Below, one piece after another: positions 16,665-25,425 of a stretch of DNA of 45,271 nucleotides. The DNA comes from an uncultured Clostridia bacterium (GTDB lineage: Bacteria; Bacillota; Clostridia; TANB77; CAG-508), in NCBI GenBank assembly GCA_934122385.1, contig CAKOWP010000005.1, forward strand, positions 1 through 45,271. The letters run 5' to 3'. The notes below the pieces were generated by a model, which did no database searches, was not told the DNA's origin, and saw only the letters and a program-made list of their open reading frames with translations. A program made the position numbers and the translations under genes. Position 1 is the stretch's first letter. The number at the start of each line of letters is the position of its first letter.

Positions 16665-17093
16665 ATGGAGAATGCATCAAAAGCTTTAATTATAGCAGGA
16701 GCTATATTATTAGCAATTTTATTAATAACATTAGGAATTTATATATTCCAACAAGCACAAAGTACAGTAAATAACAGTGGTATGTCACAGGCTGAAATAC
16801 AATCATTTAATAGCCAATTTACTAAATATGAAGGTAAAATAAAGGGCTCAGCGGTTAAAAGCTTAATTCAAGAAGTAAATGTAAATAACTCTCAAGACGA
16901 ATCACAAGAACATCAAATAACAATAGTTAAAGCAACAGAAGGAAGTAATACTAGCTTTCCAACGGCAACTACTTCTTCAGATAAGGTAAAACAATATACA
17001 ACAGATCAGGTGGTAAATACAAAAACATATACTGTTAAAATATTAGAGTATGGTGGAAATGGTAGAATAACAAAGATTCTAATTCAGTTATAA
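16665..17093 (+). CDS. Pilin-like protein, MENASKAL family, member 3
   Basis: A 142-residue protein with the MENASKALIIAGAILLAIL helix, the FNSQFTKYEGKIKGSAVKSL block and a terminal strand pair (YTVKILEYGGNGRITKI). It is the shortest and most regular member and has a strong AAGGAGG site, so it is a candidate for the major subunit. Confidence 0.65.
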   Translation: MENASKALIIAGAILLAILLITLGIYIFQQAQSTVNNSGMSQAEIQSFNSQFTKYEGKIKGSAVKSLIQEVNVNNSQDESQEHQITIVKATEGSNTSFPTATTSSDKVKQYTTDQVVNTKTYTVKILEYGGNGRITKILIQL

Positions 17094-17133
17094 ATTAATA
17101 GTATATTAATTTAATAAAAAAGGAGGAATAATA

Positions 17134-17766
17134 ATGGAAAACGCAGCAGATGCATTAAAAATGGCGGGAGCCGTATTACTATTTGTATTAGCGCTTTCTG
17201 TTATTATTTTTTCATTTGGACAGGCAAGAGCTAATTCAGATATAATATTAAACTATAAAGATAGAGAAACTGAATATATAGATGGGAGCTATTATTATAC
17301 AACATCAGGAACTGAAAGACAAGTAAGTTTAGAAACTGTTATACCAGCAATATACAGGGCTTTTTTTGAAAATTATAAAATAGTGTTTATAGGGCTAAAA
17401 AAACCAATATATAAAATAAAAAATCCTTCAGGAGAATTGGTAAACAAATATACTATTGACTTAGAGACAAGAACAGATTCAAATTTCCCTAATGTTGCAA
17501 TAAGTGGCAGTGCAAGTGAAGAAGATAAGAAAAAAATTATAAAAGCTTTTTTATTTGGAGATTATTCTGATTTTAGCAATAATAAAAGCAACTTTGAAAA
17601 TAAATTCCATATAAAAATGGATAGTTGTGAATCAATATATGACCAACTAACAAAAGCAAGTAAAATCACAGAATATTTAGGTGTATATTATCAAAATGAT
17701 GATAGCAATGTACCAGACATAAATAAAACAGAAAAAAGAATAATAACCTATAAAGTAGAGTATTAA
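17134..17766 (+). CDS. Pilin-like protein, MENAADAL variant
   Basis: A 210-residue relative beginning MENAADALKMAGAVLLFVL, same helix layout but with a diverged soluble domain lacking the FNxxFxKY block. The later part has EKRIITYKVEY as the terminal strand. Preceded by AAAGGAGG. Probably a minor subunit; function inferred only from position and helix. Confidence 0.55.
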   Translation: MENAADALKMAGAVLLFVLALSVIIFSFGQARANSDIILNYKDRETEYIDGSYYYTTSGTERQVSLETVIPAIYRAFFENYKIVFIGLKKPIYKIKNPSGELVNKYTIDLETRTDSNFPNVAISGSASEEDKKKIIKAFLFGDYSDFSNNKSNFENKFHIKMDSCESIYDQLTKASKITEYLGVYYQNDDSNVPDINKTEKRIITYKVEY

Positions 17767-17818
17767 AAAACTAAATAATGTTATAATAAAAAAAAGCAAA
17801 TTGTAGGAGGAAAAAGAT

Positions 17819-18328
17819 ATGAAAGATATACCTATTACATTAGGAGCAATAGCATTGACAGTTATTGTTATAATTGTTATACCTGTAATAACTATGGCAG
17901 ATAGATTTGATACAACTGCACAAGCAGAAGTAGATGCAATTGTTTCTGAATTTATTGAAGAGGTAAGAACAACAGGAAAACTAACACAAGAGGATTATTC
18001 ACAGCTAACAACAAATCTGGATTCTTTAGGATACACATTTGATGTTGAGATGGAAATAAAACAATTAGATGAAAATCAACGTAAAAAAGCATCACAAACT
18101 GCAAAAGATAAAATAGGAGAAAATAGCTATTATTCATATTATACATCACAAATAGAAGAACAATTAAATAGTAAAGGTTCAATAACATTAGTACCAGGCT
18201 CTATTGTATCAGCAAAGGTTATAAATACAAACCCAACAATGGCACAACAAATGAAAAACTTTATGTACAAAATTGTAGGAAATGATACTGCGTTAATTGT
18301 ATCATCAAAAGCAGGAATGGTACAATAA
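17819..18328 (+). CDS. Minor-pilin-like protein with TMADR motif, paralogue A
   Basis: A 169-residue protein with an N-terminal membrane helix (LGAIALTVIVIIVIPVI), then TMADRFDTTAQAEVDAIVSEF and the block EVRTTGKLTQEDYSQL. A conserved C-terminal block reads QQMKNFMYKIVG. It is a paralogue of the next gene. The layout (N-terminal helix, then a helix with V-x-EF-x-E-x-RTTGK-x-T) recalls TadE/TadF-type pseudopilins; that link is inference. Confidence 0.55.
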   Translation: MKDIPITLGAIALTVIVIIVIPVITMADRFDTTAQAEVDAIVSEFIEEVRTTGKLTQEDYSQLTTNLDSLGYTFDVEMEIKQLDENQRKKASQTAKDKIGENSYYSYYTSQIEEQLNSKGSITLVPGSIVSAKVINTNPTMAQQMKNFMYKIVGNDTALIVSSKAGMVQ

Positions 18329-18343
18329 TAAGGAGGATATACA

Positions 18344-18868
18344 ATGGAAGATACACTAGTAGAGATAACTGGAATTGCAATTGCAGCAATTTTAATGTTT
18401 ATATTTCCATTATTAACTATGGCTGACAGAACTGATGATGTTTCACAACTTACAGTTGAAATTGCAACAACAGAATTTGTAGATGAAATACGAACAACTG
18501 GAAAAATAACACCAGATGAATATAACCAATATCTAATAAATTTAGGCTCTACTGGAAATACATACAATGTAGAAATGGAAGTAAAAATTCTAGATGAAAA
18601 TCCTAAAAGAAAAAATATTGAATCCCAACAAACTACTGGAACAAAAGAAAACCTTTATTATTCAGTATATAATTCACAAATAAATAGGGTAATAGACAAG
18701 AATAGAACTTATTTTTTAAAAGAAGGTGATATTGTGACAGTAAGTGCAAAAAACTCAAACCAAACAATAGCACAACAATTAAAGAATTTCTTTTATAAGG
18801 TTATAGGAAAAGATATATATACAATAGCTTCATCACATAGTGGATTGGTTGTTGCAACAGGAAGATAA
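18344..18868 (+). CDS. Minor-pilin-like protein with TMADR motif, paralogue B
   Basis: A 174-residue paralogue of the preceding protein: helix ITGIAIAAILMFIFPLL, then TMADRTDDVSQLTVEIATTEF, DEIRTTGKITPDEYNQYL and QQLKNFFYKVIGKD. It starts 15 bp after its partner with AAGGAGG. The pair probably forms a heteromeric minor component. A terminator follows, ending the main operon. Confidence 0.55.
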   Translation: MEDTLVEITGIAIAAILMFIFPLLTMADRTDDVSQLTVEIATTEFVDEIRTTGKITPDEYNQYLINLGSTGNTYNVEMEVKILDENPKRKNIESQQTTGTKENLYYSVYNSQINRVIDKNRTYFLKEGDIVTVSAKNSNQTIAQQLKNFFYKVIGKDIYTIASSHSGLVVATGR

Positions 18869-18883
18869 AAATAAATACCAGAT

Positions 18884-18917
18884 AATAGCTTGTAATATTT
18901 ATTACAAGCTATTTTAG
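18884..18917 (+). terminator. Terminator of the Tad-like operon
   Basis: AATAGCTTGTAAT pairs with ATTACAAGCTATT (13 bp), followed by TTAG. It separates the main operon from the 531-aa gene. Confidence 0.8.
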
Positions 18918-18990
18918 AAAAATTGTATGCATAAAAATTCAGAAAAATAATATGTATGCATATGTTTAAAGAAGGAAAAGGAAGAAAAGT

Positions 18991-20586
18991 ATGAAGATAC
19001 AGAGTTTAGCAGTTATTTTTATAATAATTATATTACCAATATCAGTTGTAATGGCATCATATACACAAAATAGAGTAGAAACACTAAGATTACAGACATC
19101 ATATGATTCAAAACTTAATGATTCCACACATGATGCATTAAAAGCATATCAATTAAATAGTTTTGCAAGTGAGACATCATCTATTTCTGATGAAAGAATG
19201 AGAGATATAAAGGCATCAGCAAATACTTTTTTTAACTCATTAGCAAGTAACTTTGCAACACTTGGATACACAAAATCAACATTACAAAACTATGTTCCAG
19301 CATTAGTGTATACAATGTATGATGGATATTACATATATTCGCCATATAAAAACACTTGGAGTACAGATTCCTCATCAGGAGAAATAAGTGGAGAGATGAA
19401 GGAGCAAATAAGTCCAGAGAAACAAAACACATATAAAAATGGTGAATATATATATGGAATAAAACCATATATATATTATAGTTGCAGATATAAAAAAGGA
19501 ACTATGGATTTAACAATAACATATTCACTAGATAATTATATTCAAATAGAAGGTGTAATAAATGGAAAAACTGTAAGCAGATATGGGTATTTATTAAGCA
19601 ATTTAACTGTTAATGGAGATAATATAACATATAATGGTGTTAATATCACAACAGAAGGACCATTAAGTGAAAAAATATACTTAAAAAACGATGATGGAAC
19701 TTCAGAAATAAAAGAATTAAATTATATTAAAAGAAATGGGGTAAAATATTATACAGATGGAACAAATGTATTTTCTGTAATAAATGGAAAAAAATTGCCA
19801 ACAAAAGACATATCAGTATCAGAAATAAGTAATAATGAGAATGCAAAAAAATATTTTAAAGAATCAGCAGATTTAATAAGTTTTATAAAAAACAATGGAA
19901 TTGATAAATTGACTGTTACTGACATTGTAAAAACAAATAATGAAGATGATTACACGGCTGTTGGAAATATATTTGATTCAAGTCAAGATTTTGAATTAGA
20001 TACATCAAACTTTAATATACATAGAATGGAAGTTATAAAACACTCAATAGAAAGAAATTTATCAGTTGCAATATCAAACTTTAATAATTATTCAGGAGTA
20101 ATAACAGAATTCCAAATGCCAAAATTAAAAGAGGAAGACTGGGACAAAATAATGAGTAACATTTCGGTAATAAGTTTTTTGCAAGGCGTTGATATTGGCG
20201 GAAAAGTTTACAATGGATATTCTGTAATAACAAATACTAAAAATGAAGATGTTGTTATGGAAGATTCAATATATATAAAAAAAGCAGATGGAATACATAG
20301 AATAACTGAAAATGAACTAAAATCGGCCGGAGCTGTGGGAATATTTAATGTTAATCTAGAAGCTAGAACTGAGAGTGATGGAACTAATTATTTGCCTATA
20401 GTTGGACAATTGTCGTATTCGTCAATAGTAACACAAAATAGTATTAATACAAATTTTGAGAGTACATACAATAGTAATATAATAAAATATGTGAAATCGC
20501 TGTTAGATAGCAATTTAAAAAAAATATATTTTACCGCTTTGGCAAGAGAAAGATATGGAATATATAGGCCTAGAATAGAAATTTAG
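18991..20586 (+). CDS. Large Tad-locus surface protein, candidate tip subunit
   Basis: A 531-residue protein with a membrane helix at residues 5-22 (SLAVIFIIIILPISVVM), an amphipathic helix (VETLRLQTSYDSKLNDSTHD) and a long beta-rich extracellular part with many tyrosines. The layout matches TadG-like or minor pilin proteins with a large C-terminal domain, though no named domain was recognised. It follows the operon terminator by about 75 bp and may have a weak promoter of its own near 18923-18951. A terminator follows. Role as tip or adhesin is inference from size and position. Confidence 0.5.
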   Translation: MKIQSLAVIFIIIILPISVVMASYTQNRVETLRLQTSYDSKLNDSTHDALKAYQLNSFASETSSISDERMRDIKASANTFFNSLASNFATLGYTKSTLQNYVPALVYTMYDGYYIYSPYKNTWSTDSSSGEISGEMKEQISPEKQNTYKNGEYIYGIKPYIYYSCRYKKGTMDLTITYSLDNYIQIEGVINGKTVSRYGYLLSNLTVNGDNITYNGVNITTEGPLSEKIYLKNDDGTSEIKELNYIKRNGVKYYTDGTNVFSVINGKKLPTKDISVSEISNNENAKKYFKESADLISFIKNNGIDKLTVTDIVKTNNEDDYTAVGNIFDSSQDFELDTSNFNIHRMEVIKHSIERNLSVAISNFNNYSGVITEFQMPKLKEEDWDKIMSNISVISFLQGVDIGGKVYNGYSVITNTKNEDVVMEDSIYIKKADGIHRITENELKSAGAVGIFNVNLEARTESDGTNYLPIVGQLSYSSIVTQNSINTNFESTYNSNIIKYVKSLLDSNLKKIYFTALARERYGIYRPRIEI

Positions 20587-20609
20587 AAACAATAATATAT
20601 TTAATTTAT

Positions 20610-20636
20610 ATGGCAGTGAATTGTAACTGCCATTTT
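20610..20636 (+). terminator. Intrinsic terminator after the 531-aa gene
   Basis: ATGGCAGT pairs with ACTGCCAT around GAATTGTA, followed by TTTTTG. Confidence 0.85.
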
Positions 20637-20681
20637 TGTGTTAGTTAATAAATCATTATCAAATGAAATTCACATAAAGTA

Positions 20682-20710
20682 TTTACAAATAAAAACAATG
20701 ATGATATAAT
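20682..20710 (+). promoter_or_regulatory. Promoter of the unknown-TelA gene pair
   Basis: TTTACA at 20682-20687 and TATAAT at 20705-20710 are 17 bp apart, 34 bp before the start codon. Confidence 0.7.
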
Positions 20711-20744
20711 ACGAAAAAACAAGAATAAAAGTTAGGATGTAATA

Positions 20745-22715
20745 ATGGAACATATAAATCAAATATTAAATTTAAAAGTTAAAGTAATGTTGCAAAAGAT
20801 TGATAAATTATGTAATATATATACAATGTTATTACAAAAAACAAATTCTAAAGAAATCAATTCATTAGAAATAATTAAAAAACAATATTTAAAAATGTAT
20901 AATGAAATTATAGAAAGAAAGGAATACGAAAAATACAAAGACGTAGAAGATATAATTATAAAAGAAATATCAAAGCAAGAATTAAGGTTAGACGAATATA
21001 TATATAATACATTTCAAAATTATCAAGAGATAATATCAAAAGAAATTAAAGAAATAAGAAAATCTGAAAATTATATTAATTTTCATAATATGGATAAAGA
21101 ACTAAAAAAAGTTGAAACATTAATAGAAGTATTACAATTATATAATTCATATACTAGTAAGAACGCAGAAAATGAAATTAAATATGAAATTAGCAAATTG
21201 AAATTTGACATATTATATAGAAAACAAGTAGAAGAATTAATATACAAAAATGGAAGTGAAATTAATAATTTAGTACAATATAGTAATGAAGGAGAAAGAA
21301 CAATTTTTAAGACACTTTTAAAAGAAAAAGTTAATTCACTGCTTTTGGAATTTATAAATGCCTACAAAGATATAATAATTCCAATTGAAATAAACAAATT
21401 GAGACACAGTATTAAAGAAAAAAAGAAATATGATTTGATAATAGAGCAATTATTAAGTAATAGAGAACTATTAGAAGGACTAATAATAATTGATATGAAA
21501 AAACATCCATATAATTATATTAATTTGTTAAAAGCTAGAGTTTTTAATGCCCATTTATGTAATATAGGTAATAATCCCTTTGAAAGAAAATCTTATTTAA
21601 CGACTAAACAACTTTATGACTTAGGATGGCATGAAGGATACATTCATTTTAGAGATGAGAAGGTAAATGAAGTGAATTATTCCATGTTAGAAGCTATTCT
21701 AAAAAGTTTGATAACTGATGAAAATATAAGCTTTATAGAATGTAGAAATCTATATAATAAATTTGGATTTGAATGTAGGCCAATTTTGATAAATATAGGA
21801 CAGCAATGTGTAAAAATGATTTTTAATGATGTGAAAAACAGTAAAGAAGTTCAAGAAATTTCACAGAAACTGAAAGAAAATAAAAGAGATTTAAAAGGGC
21901 AATATTGTAAAATTGATTTTGAAGGATTAGTATATGAATTTACAAACGATAAAAAATATTCGGAAGGTTTATTTAATCAAATTCTTAATAAGAAAAAAGA
22001 AGAAATTAAATTAACTCTTCAAAAGCCAAACAAAAAATTTCTTCCTAAAAAAAATAAAGAAGAAGAAAAAAATTTAGAACAAGAAAAAAATCAGATAGTA
22101 GAAAACGGATCTATAAGTACAGACATAAATTTAATTATGTCATTAATAGAAAAGATAATATACAATTATAATACTGAAATAAAAGAATTAGAACAAGAGC
22201 AAGAGGAAGGTATTATAGACATATATAAAATAAGAATAGATATGTACAAACAAAATATCAAAATTGAAAAAGAGCAGCTAAAATGGCTAGAAAGTTTAAA
22301 AGGTAAAAACGGAAAGTTTACAGTTGATGAAGCAAAAAAATTATTGTTAACTGTATATGATGTTTATAAAAAGTCAAATATTAAATATGACGTAAGAAAA
22401 ATATTGCCATTAGAAAATATGGAAAATGAAAACATAAGAAAATTGGCACCAATGCCAATTGCTGGATATTACAAAGGTATATATGAAGGTGGAAGAGAAT
22501 ATATGAAGCCGTTATGGGAAAAATATCAAAAAGATTTTAAAGAACTTGGCATAAATGTAAAAAGATATAGTAGATGTTATGCAAAAAAACCATGTTTTCA
22601 AATATGTGTTAGTTTAGAAGATATATCAGACTTACCTATTGACTATGAAAAAGTTGAATTATTAACCAAAGAAGAACAAGATACAATATTAGAGAGAGAA
22701 GAAATAGAGATATAA
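20745..22715 (+). CDS. Unknown 656-aa charged, helix-rich protein
   Basis: Not recognised. The first 240 residues are long lysine/glutamate-rich helices likely to form coiled coils. A more globular middle (about 270-400) contains KARVFNAHLCNIG and YDLGWHEGYIHFRDEKVNEV. A basic linker (QKPNKKFLPKKNKEEE) and more helices follow. The last 90 residues (MPIAGYYKGIYEGGREYMKP, RCYAKKPCFQICVSLED) look like a compact domain. No signal peptide or membrane segment is seen. It has its own promoter and shares a unit with a TelA-like gene 18 bp downstream. It may act with that protein; no function is claimed. Confidence 0.75.
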   Translation: MEHINQILNLKVKVMLQKIDKLCNIYTMLLQKTNSKEINSLEIIKKQYLKMYNEIIERKEYEKYKDVEDIIIKEISKQELRLDEYIYNTFQNYQEIISKEIKEIRKSENYINFHNMDKELKKVETLIEVLQLYNSYTSKNAENEIKYEISKLKFDILYRKQVEELIYKNGSEINNLVQYSNEGERTIFKTLLKEKVNSLLLEFINAYKDIIIPIEINKLRHSIKEKKKYDLIIEQLLSNRELLEGLIIIDMKKHPYNYINLLKARVFNAHLCNIGNNPFERKSYLTTKQLYDLGWHEGYIHFRDEKVNEVNYSMLEAILKSLITDENISFIECRNLYNKFGFECRPILINIGQQCVKMIFNDVKNSKEVQEISQKLKENKRDLKGQYCKIDFEGLVYEFTNDKKYSEGLFNQILNKKKEEIKLTLQKPNKKFLPKKNKEEEKNLEQEKNQIVENGSISTDINLIMSLIEKIIYNYNTEIKELEQEQEEGIIDIYKIRIDMYKQNIKIEKEQLKWLESLKGKNGKFTVDEAKKLLLTVYDVYKKSNIKYDVRKILPLENMENENIRKLAPMPIAGYYKGIYEGGREYMKPLWEKYQKDFKELGINVKRYSRCYAKKPCFQICVSLEDISDLPIDYEKVELLTKEEQDTILEREEIEI

Positions 22716-22733
22716 AGAAAGAGAGAAAGTAAT

Positions 22734-23912
22734 ATGAACGAAGAAAATAATAATTCAAACACAAAACTAATGACAAATTTAAAAAAACAAGTAAATGAAC
22801 AAATATCAACATTAACTACAAAAATTCCTGCCTATTCAGAATTAAATGATGAGGGGAAAAAAATTGTTGATAAATATATTTCATCAATTGATTTACATGA
22901 TTCTAAAACAATTGATGAATTTGGAAAAAATGAAACAGAAAAAATATATAAGGAGTTAGACATATTAATAGGGACATTAAAAACACATGATACAAGTATA
23001 GAAGATATGTTTACTGAATTAATGCTTTCAATTGACGAAAATATTGGAACTGGAAAAGAAAGTTTTTCAGAAGCATTAAAAAAATCACCATTGGCTGCAT
23101 TAAGAGTATTAAAGAATAAACCAAAGAAAATGATAGCAAATGAAAAATATAGAAGAGCAAAAGTCTTAACTAATATTGATGTTATTCAAGAAAAATTAGA
23201 GAGCATAAGAAGTGAATTAAGAACAAATGCAGGAAAATTGGAAATTATGGCTCAAAATTCTGTAGAACAATATGTTAACACACAATATCAAATTATAGCC
23301 TTACAAGAAGTATTGAAAAAACTTCAAAGTGAAAAAGAAAGTAAAGCAGGATTAACAGAAAGGACTTTTTCACAAATTGACCAAAGTTTGCAATTAGTTG
23401 GTGTAGAAAAAAGAATTGGCAGAAAAATAGATAATTGTAAAGGCGTTAGTATAAATGCAGCAACAAAGGCTATAATGTCAAGATTATTAGCACAACACAA
23501 TGAAGAACTTGCAAGTGACTATGATCAAGATTTATCTAGTTTGTTACCAGAGTTAAAAGGAATTGTTGTAACGGCTGAAGCAAATGATTCTTTAATTCAA
23601 GCAGTAGATACACATAATCAATTTGTAAATAGAATTAATGAAATGCTAAGAACAGAAAGTGAACGCTCTAAAGACGCCATAAAAAAAGTACAGGATATTT
23701 CCAGCGGGAGTGCAATTGACGTTGAAACTGCAAGAGTTTTAACAAGTAACGTTTTAGAAGTTGTAAATTCTTTAAAGCAAGTTCAACAAGCAGGAAAAAC
23801 TACAAATGAAGCGTTTACAGAAATATTGGATGATTTTAGAGGAAAATTAGCTAAAGAAATTGAGACAAATAATAGTCAAGAGAACACAGTGAATAATAAA
23901 GAAAGGGATTAA
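22734..23912 (+). CDS. TelA-like (toxic anion resistance family) protein
   Basis: A 392-residue, almost fully helical soluble protein. The middle (RAKVLTNIDVIQEKLESIRSEL and QYQIIALQEVLKKLQ) and the end (SAIDVETARVLTSNVLEVV, then a Q-x-GK-x-T block and a final helix) follow the pattern of the TelA/KlaA family, in which a closing helix pair with an I-D-x-E motif is typical. TelA proteins are linked to tellurite or cell-envelope stress, but their action is poorly known. Similarity is by pattern and moderate only. The upstream site is weak (AGAGAG), and it is likely co-transcribed with the 656-aa gene. Confidence 0.55.
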   Translation: MNEENNNSNTKLMTNLKKQVNEQISTLTTKIPAYSELNDEGKKIVDKYISSIDLHDSKTIDEFGKNETEKIYKELDILIGTLKTHDTSIEDMFTELMLSIDENIGTGKESFSEALKKSPLAALRVLKNKPKKMIANEKYRRAKVLTNIDVIQEKLESIRSELRTNAGKLEIMAQNSVEQYVNTQYQIIALQEVLKKLQSEKESKAGLTERTFSQIDQSLQLVGVEKRIGRKIDNCKGVSINAATKAIMSRLLAQHNEELASDYDQDLSSLLPELKGIVVTAEANDSLIQAVDTHNQFVNRINEMLRTESERSKDAIKKVQDISSGSAIDVETARVLTSNVLEVVNSLKQVQQAGKTTNEAFTEILDDFRGKLAKEIETNNSQENTVNNKERD

Positions 23913-24051
23913 TCAATTAAATTAGATTAATGTTTCTATAAAGTTGATTATTCAAGAAATGTATAGAACAAAAGCGAATATATAAAAAATAGAATAAAAT
24001 AATTTTAAAAGAGAATAATATTAATGAATCAAGATATAAAAGGAGAAAATT

Positions 24052-25294
24052 TTGAAAAATTTGAAATTTTTATTAAAAATATTCATTATTGTTATTCTTT
24101 TTGTAGTATATATTTATGTAATTGCAATAAATGCTATACCAGAAAATATAGTGATTTTTCAAGGAGAAGATGTTAATATTAAAACAATATTAGGATTAAA
24201 TGTAAACGTAGTTGACGAAGAAAATGCATTAGAAACATCATCAACAAACCAAAATTGTATCAATAATTCAAATAAACAAACAGCAAAATTAAATTTATTT
24301 CAAAAAATTTTTTTGAAAAATATAGATATAGATGTATTGCCAAAAACAAAAGTTATACCAATAGGAAGTGTTGCAGGAATAAAATTATATACAAATGGAG
24401 TTCTGGTTGTAGGAATGTCAGAAATACAAGGTATAGATAATAAAAAATACAAGCCATATGAAAGCTCTGGAATACAAGAGGGAGACAGAATAATTGCAGT
24501 AAACAATACAGATATAGAAAACACAGAAGATTTAATGAAAAATGTAAATATGTCAAATGGAAACGAAGTAAAAATAAAATATGTTCATAATCAAAAATCA
24601 TTAGAATGTTCAATAAAACCAGTAGAGACATCAGGCAAGGAATACAAATTAGGCCTATGGGTTCGCGATAGTGCTGCTGGTGTTGGAACAGTAACATTTT
24701 ATGAACCATCATCACAAAGTTTTGGCGCTTTAGGACATGGAATAACAGATATAGACACAGAGCAACTTATAGATATTGCATCTGGTGAATTTGTGACTAC
24801 TAAAATATTAAATGTTATTAAAGGTGAAAGCGGAAATCCGGGGAGAATACAAGGAACAGTGGATAATCAAAAAAATATTGGAAAAATATATAAGAATACA
24901 AAATTTGGAATATATGGTAAAGTTGATAATATTTCAACATTAAATATAGATAATTCAAAGGAAATGGAATTAGCTACAAGGGATGAAATCAAAACAGGTA
25001 AGGCTACAATTATGTGTAGTTTAGAAAATGGAAAAATAGAAGAATATGAAATAGAAATTGAAAAGATTTTTAAAGACAATAATTATGATAATAAAAGTAT
25101 GTTGATAAAGATAACAGATGCTGAATTATTAGAAAAAACAGGCGGAATTATTCAACGGCATGAGTGGTTCTCCTATTATTCAAAATGGCAAATTTGTTGG
25201 TGCTGTAACTCATGTTCTTGTTAATAATCCTGAAGAAGGATATGCTGTTTTTGGGGATATTATGCTTAAACAAATGAAAATGGTAGAGAACTAA
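24052..25294 (+). pseudogene. spoIVB: SpoIVB-like S55 peptidase with a one-base frameshift
   Basis: SpoIVB is the forespore serine peptidase that signals pro-sigma-K processing. The frame starts at TTG 24052 (AAGGAG upstream). It encodes a membrane helix (residues 5-26), a PDZ domain (ESSGIQEGDRIIAVNNTDI near 143) and the S55 domain with LGLWVRDSAAGVGTVTFY, FGALGHGITDIDT and KSMLIKITDAELLEKTGGI. The next motif should be GMSGSP with the catalytic serine. An extra C at 25156 shifts the frame there; without it the sequence reads GMSGSPIIQNGKFVGAVTH and runs to TAA 25292-25294 (414 codons). As written the catalytic serine is lost; either a true mutation or a sequence error. Confidence 0.9.
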
Positions 25295-25320
25295 AATGTT
25301 TTATATATTAGAAAGATATT

Positions 25321-25397
25321 ATAATTGGATATGTTTTTAAAGAATTTCTTATGTTGTTTCAATTACATAAAAAATCTTTAAGAGCATATCCAATTAT
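25321..25397. terminator. Inverted repeat between converging spoIVB and murC
   Basis: ATAATTGGATATG at 25321-25333 pairs with CATATCCAATTAT at 25385-25397, with further pairing inside (TTTAAAGA with TCTTTAA). It lies between two converging genes and may serve both as terminator. Confidence 0.5.
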
Positions 25398-25425
25398 TAA
25401 ATTATCTTATACATTAATTAAAATT

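Noticed and set aside
25157..25294. Programmed frameshift in spoIVB
   Set aside because: No slippery run, stem or pseudoknot was visible at the shift point; a plain one-base insertion explains it better.
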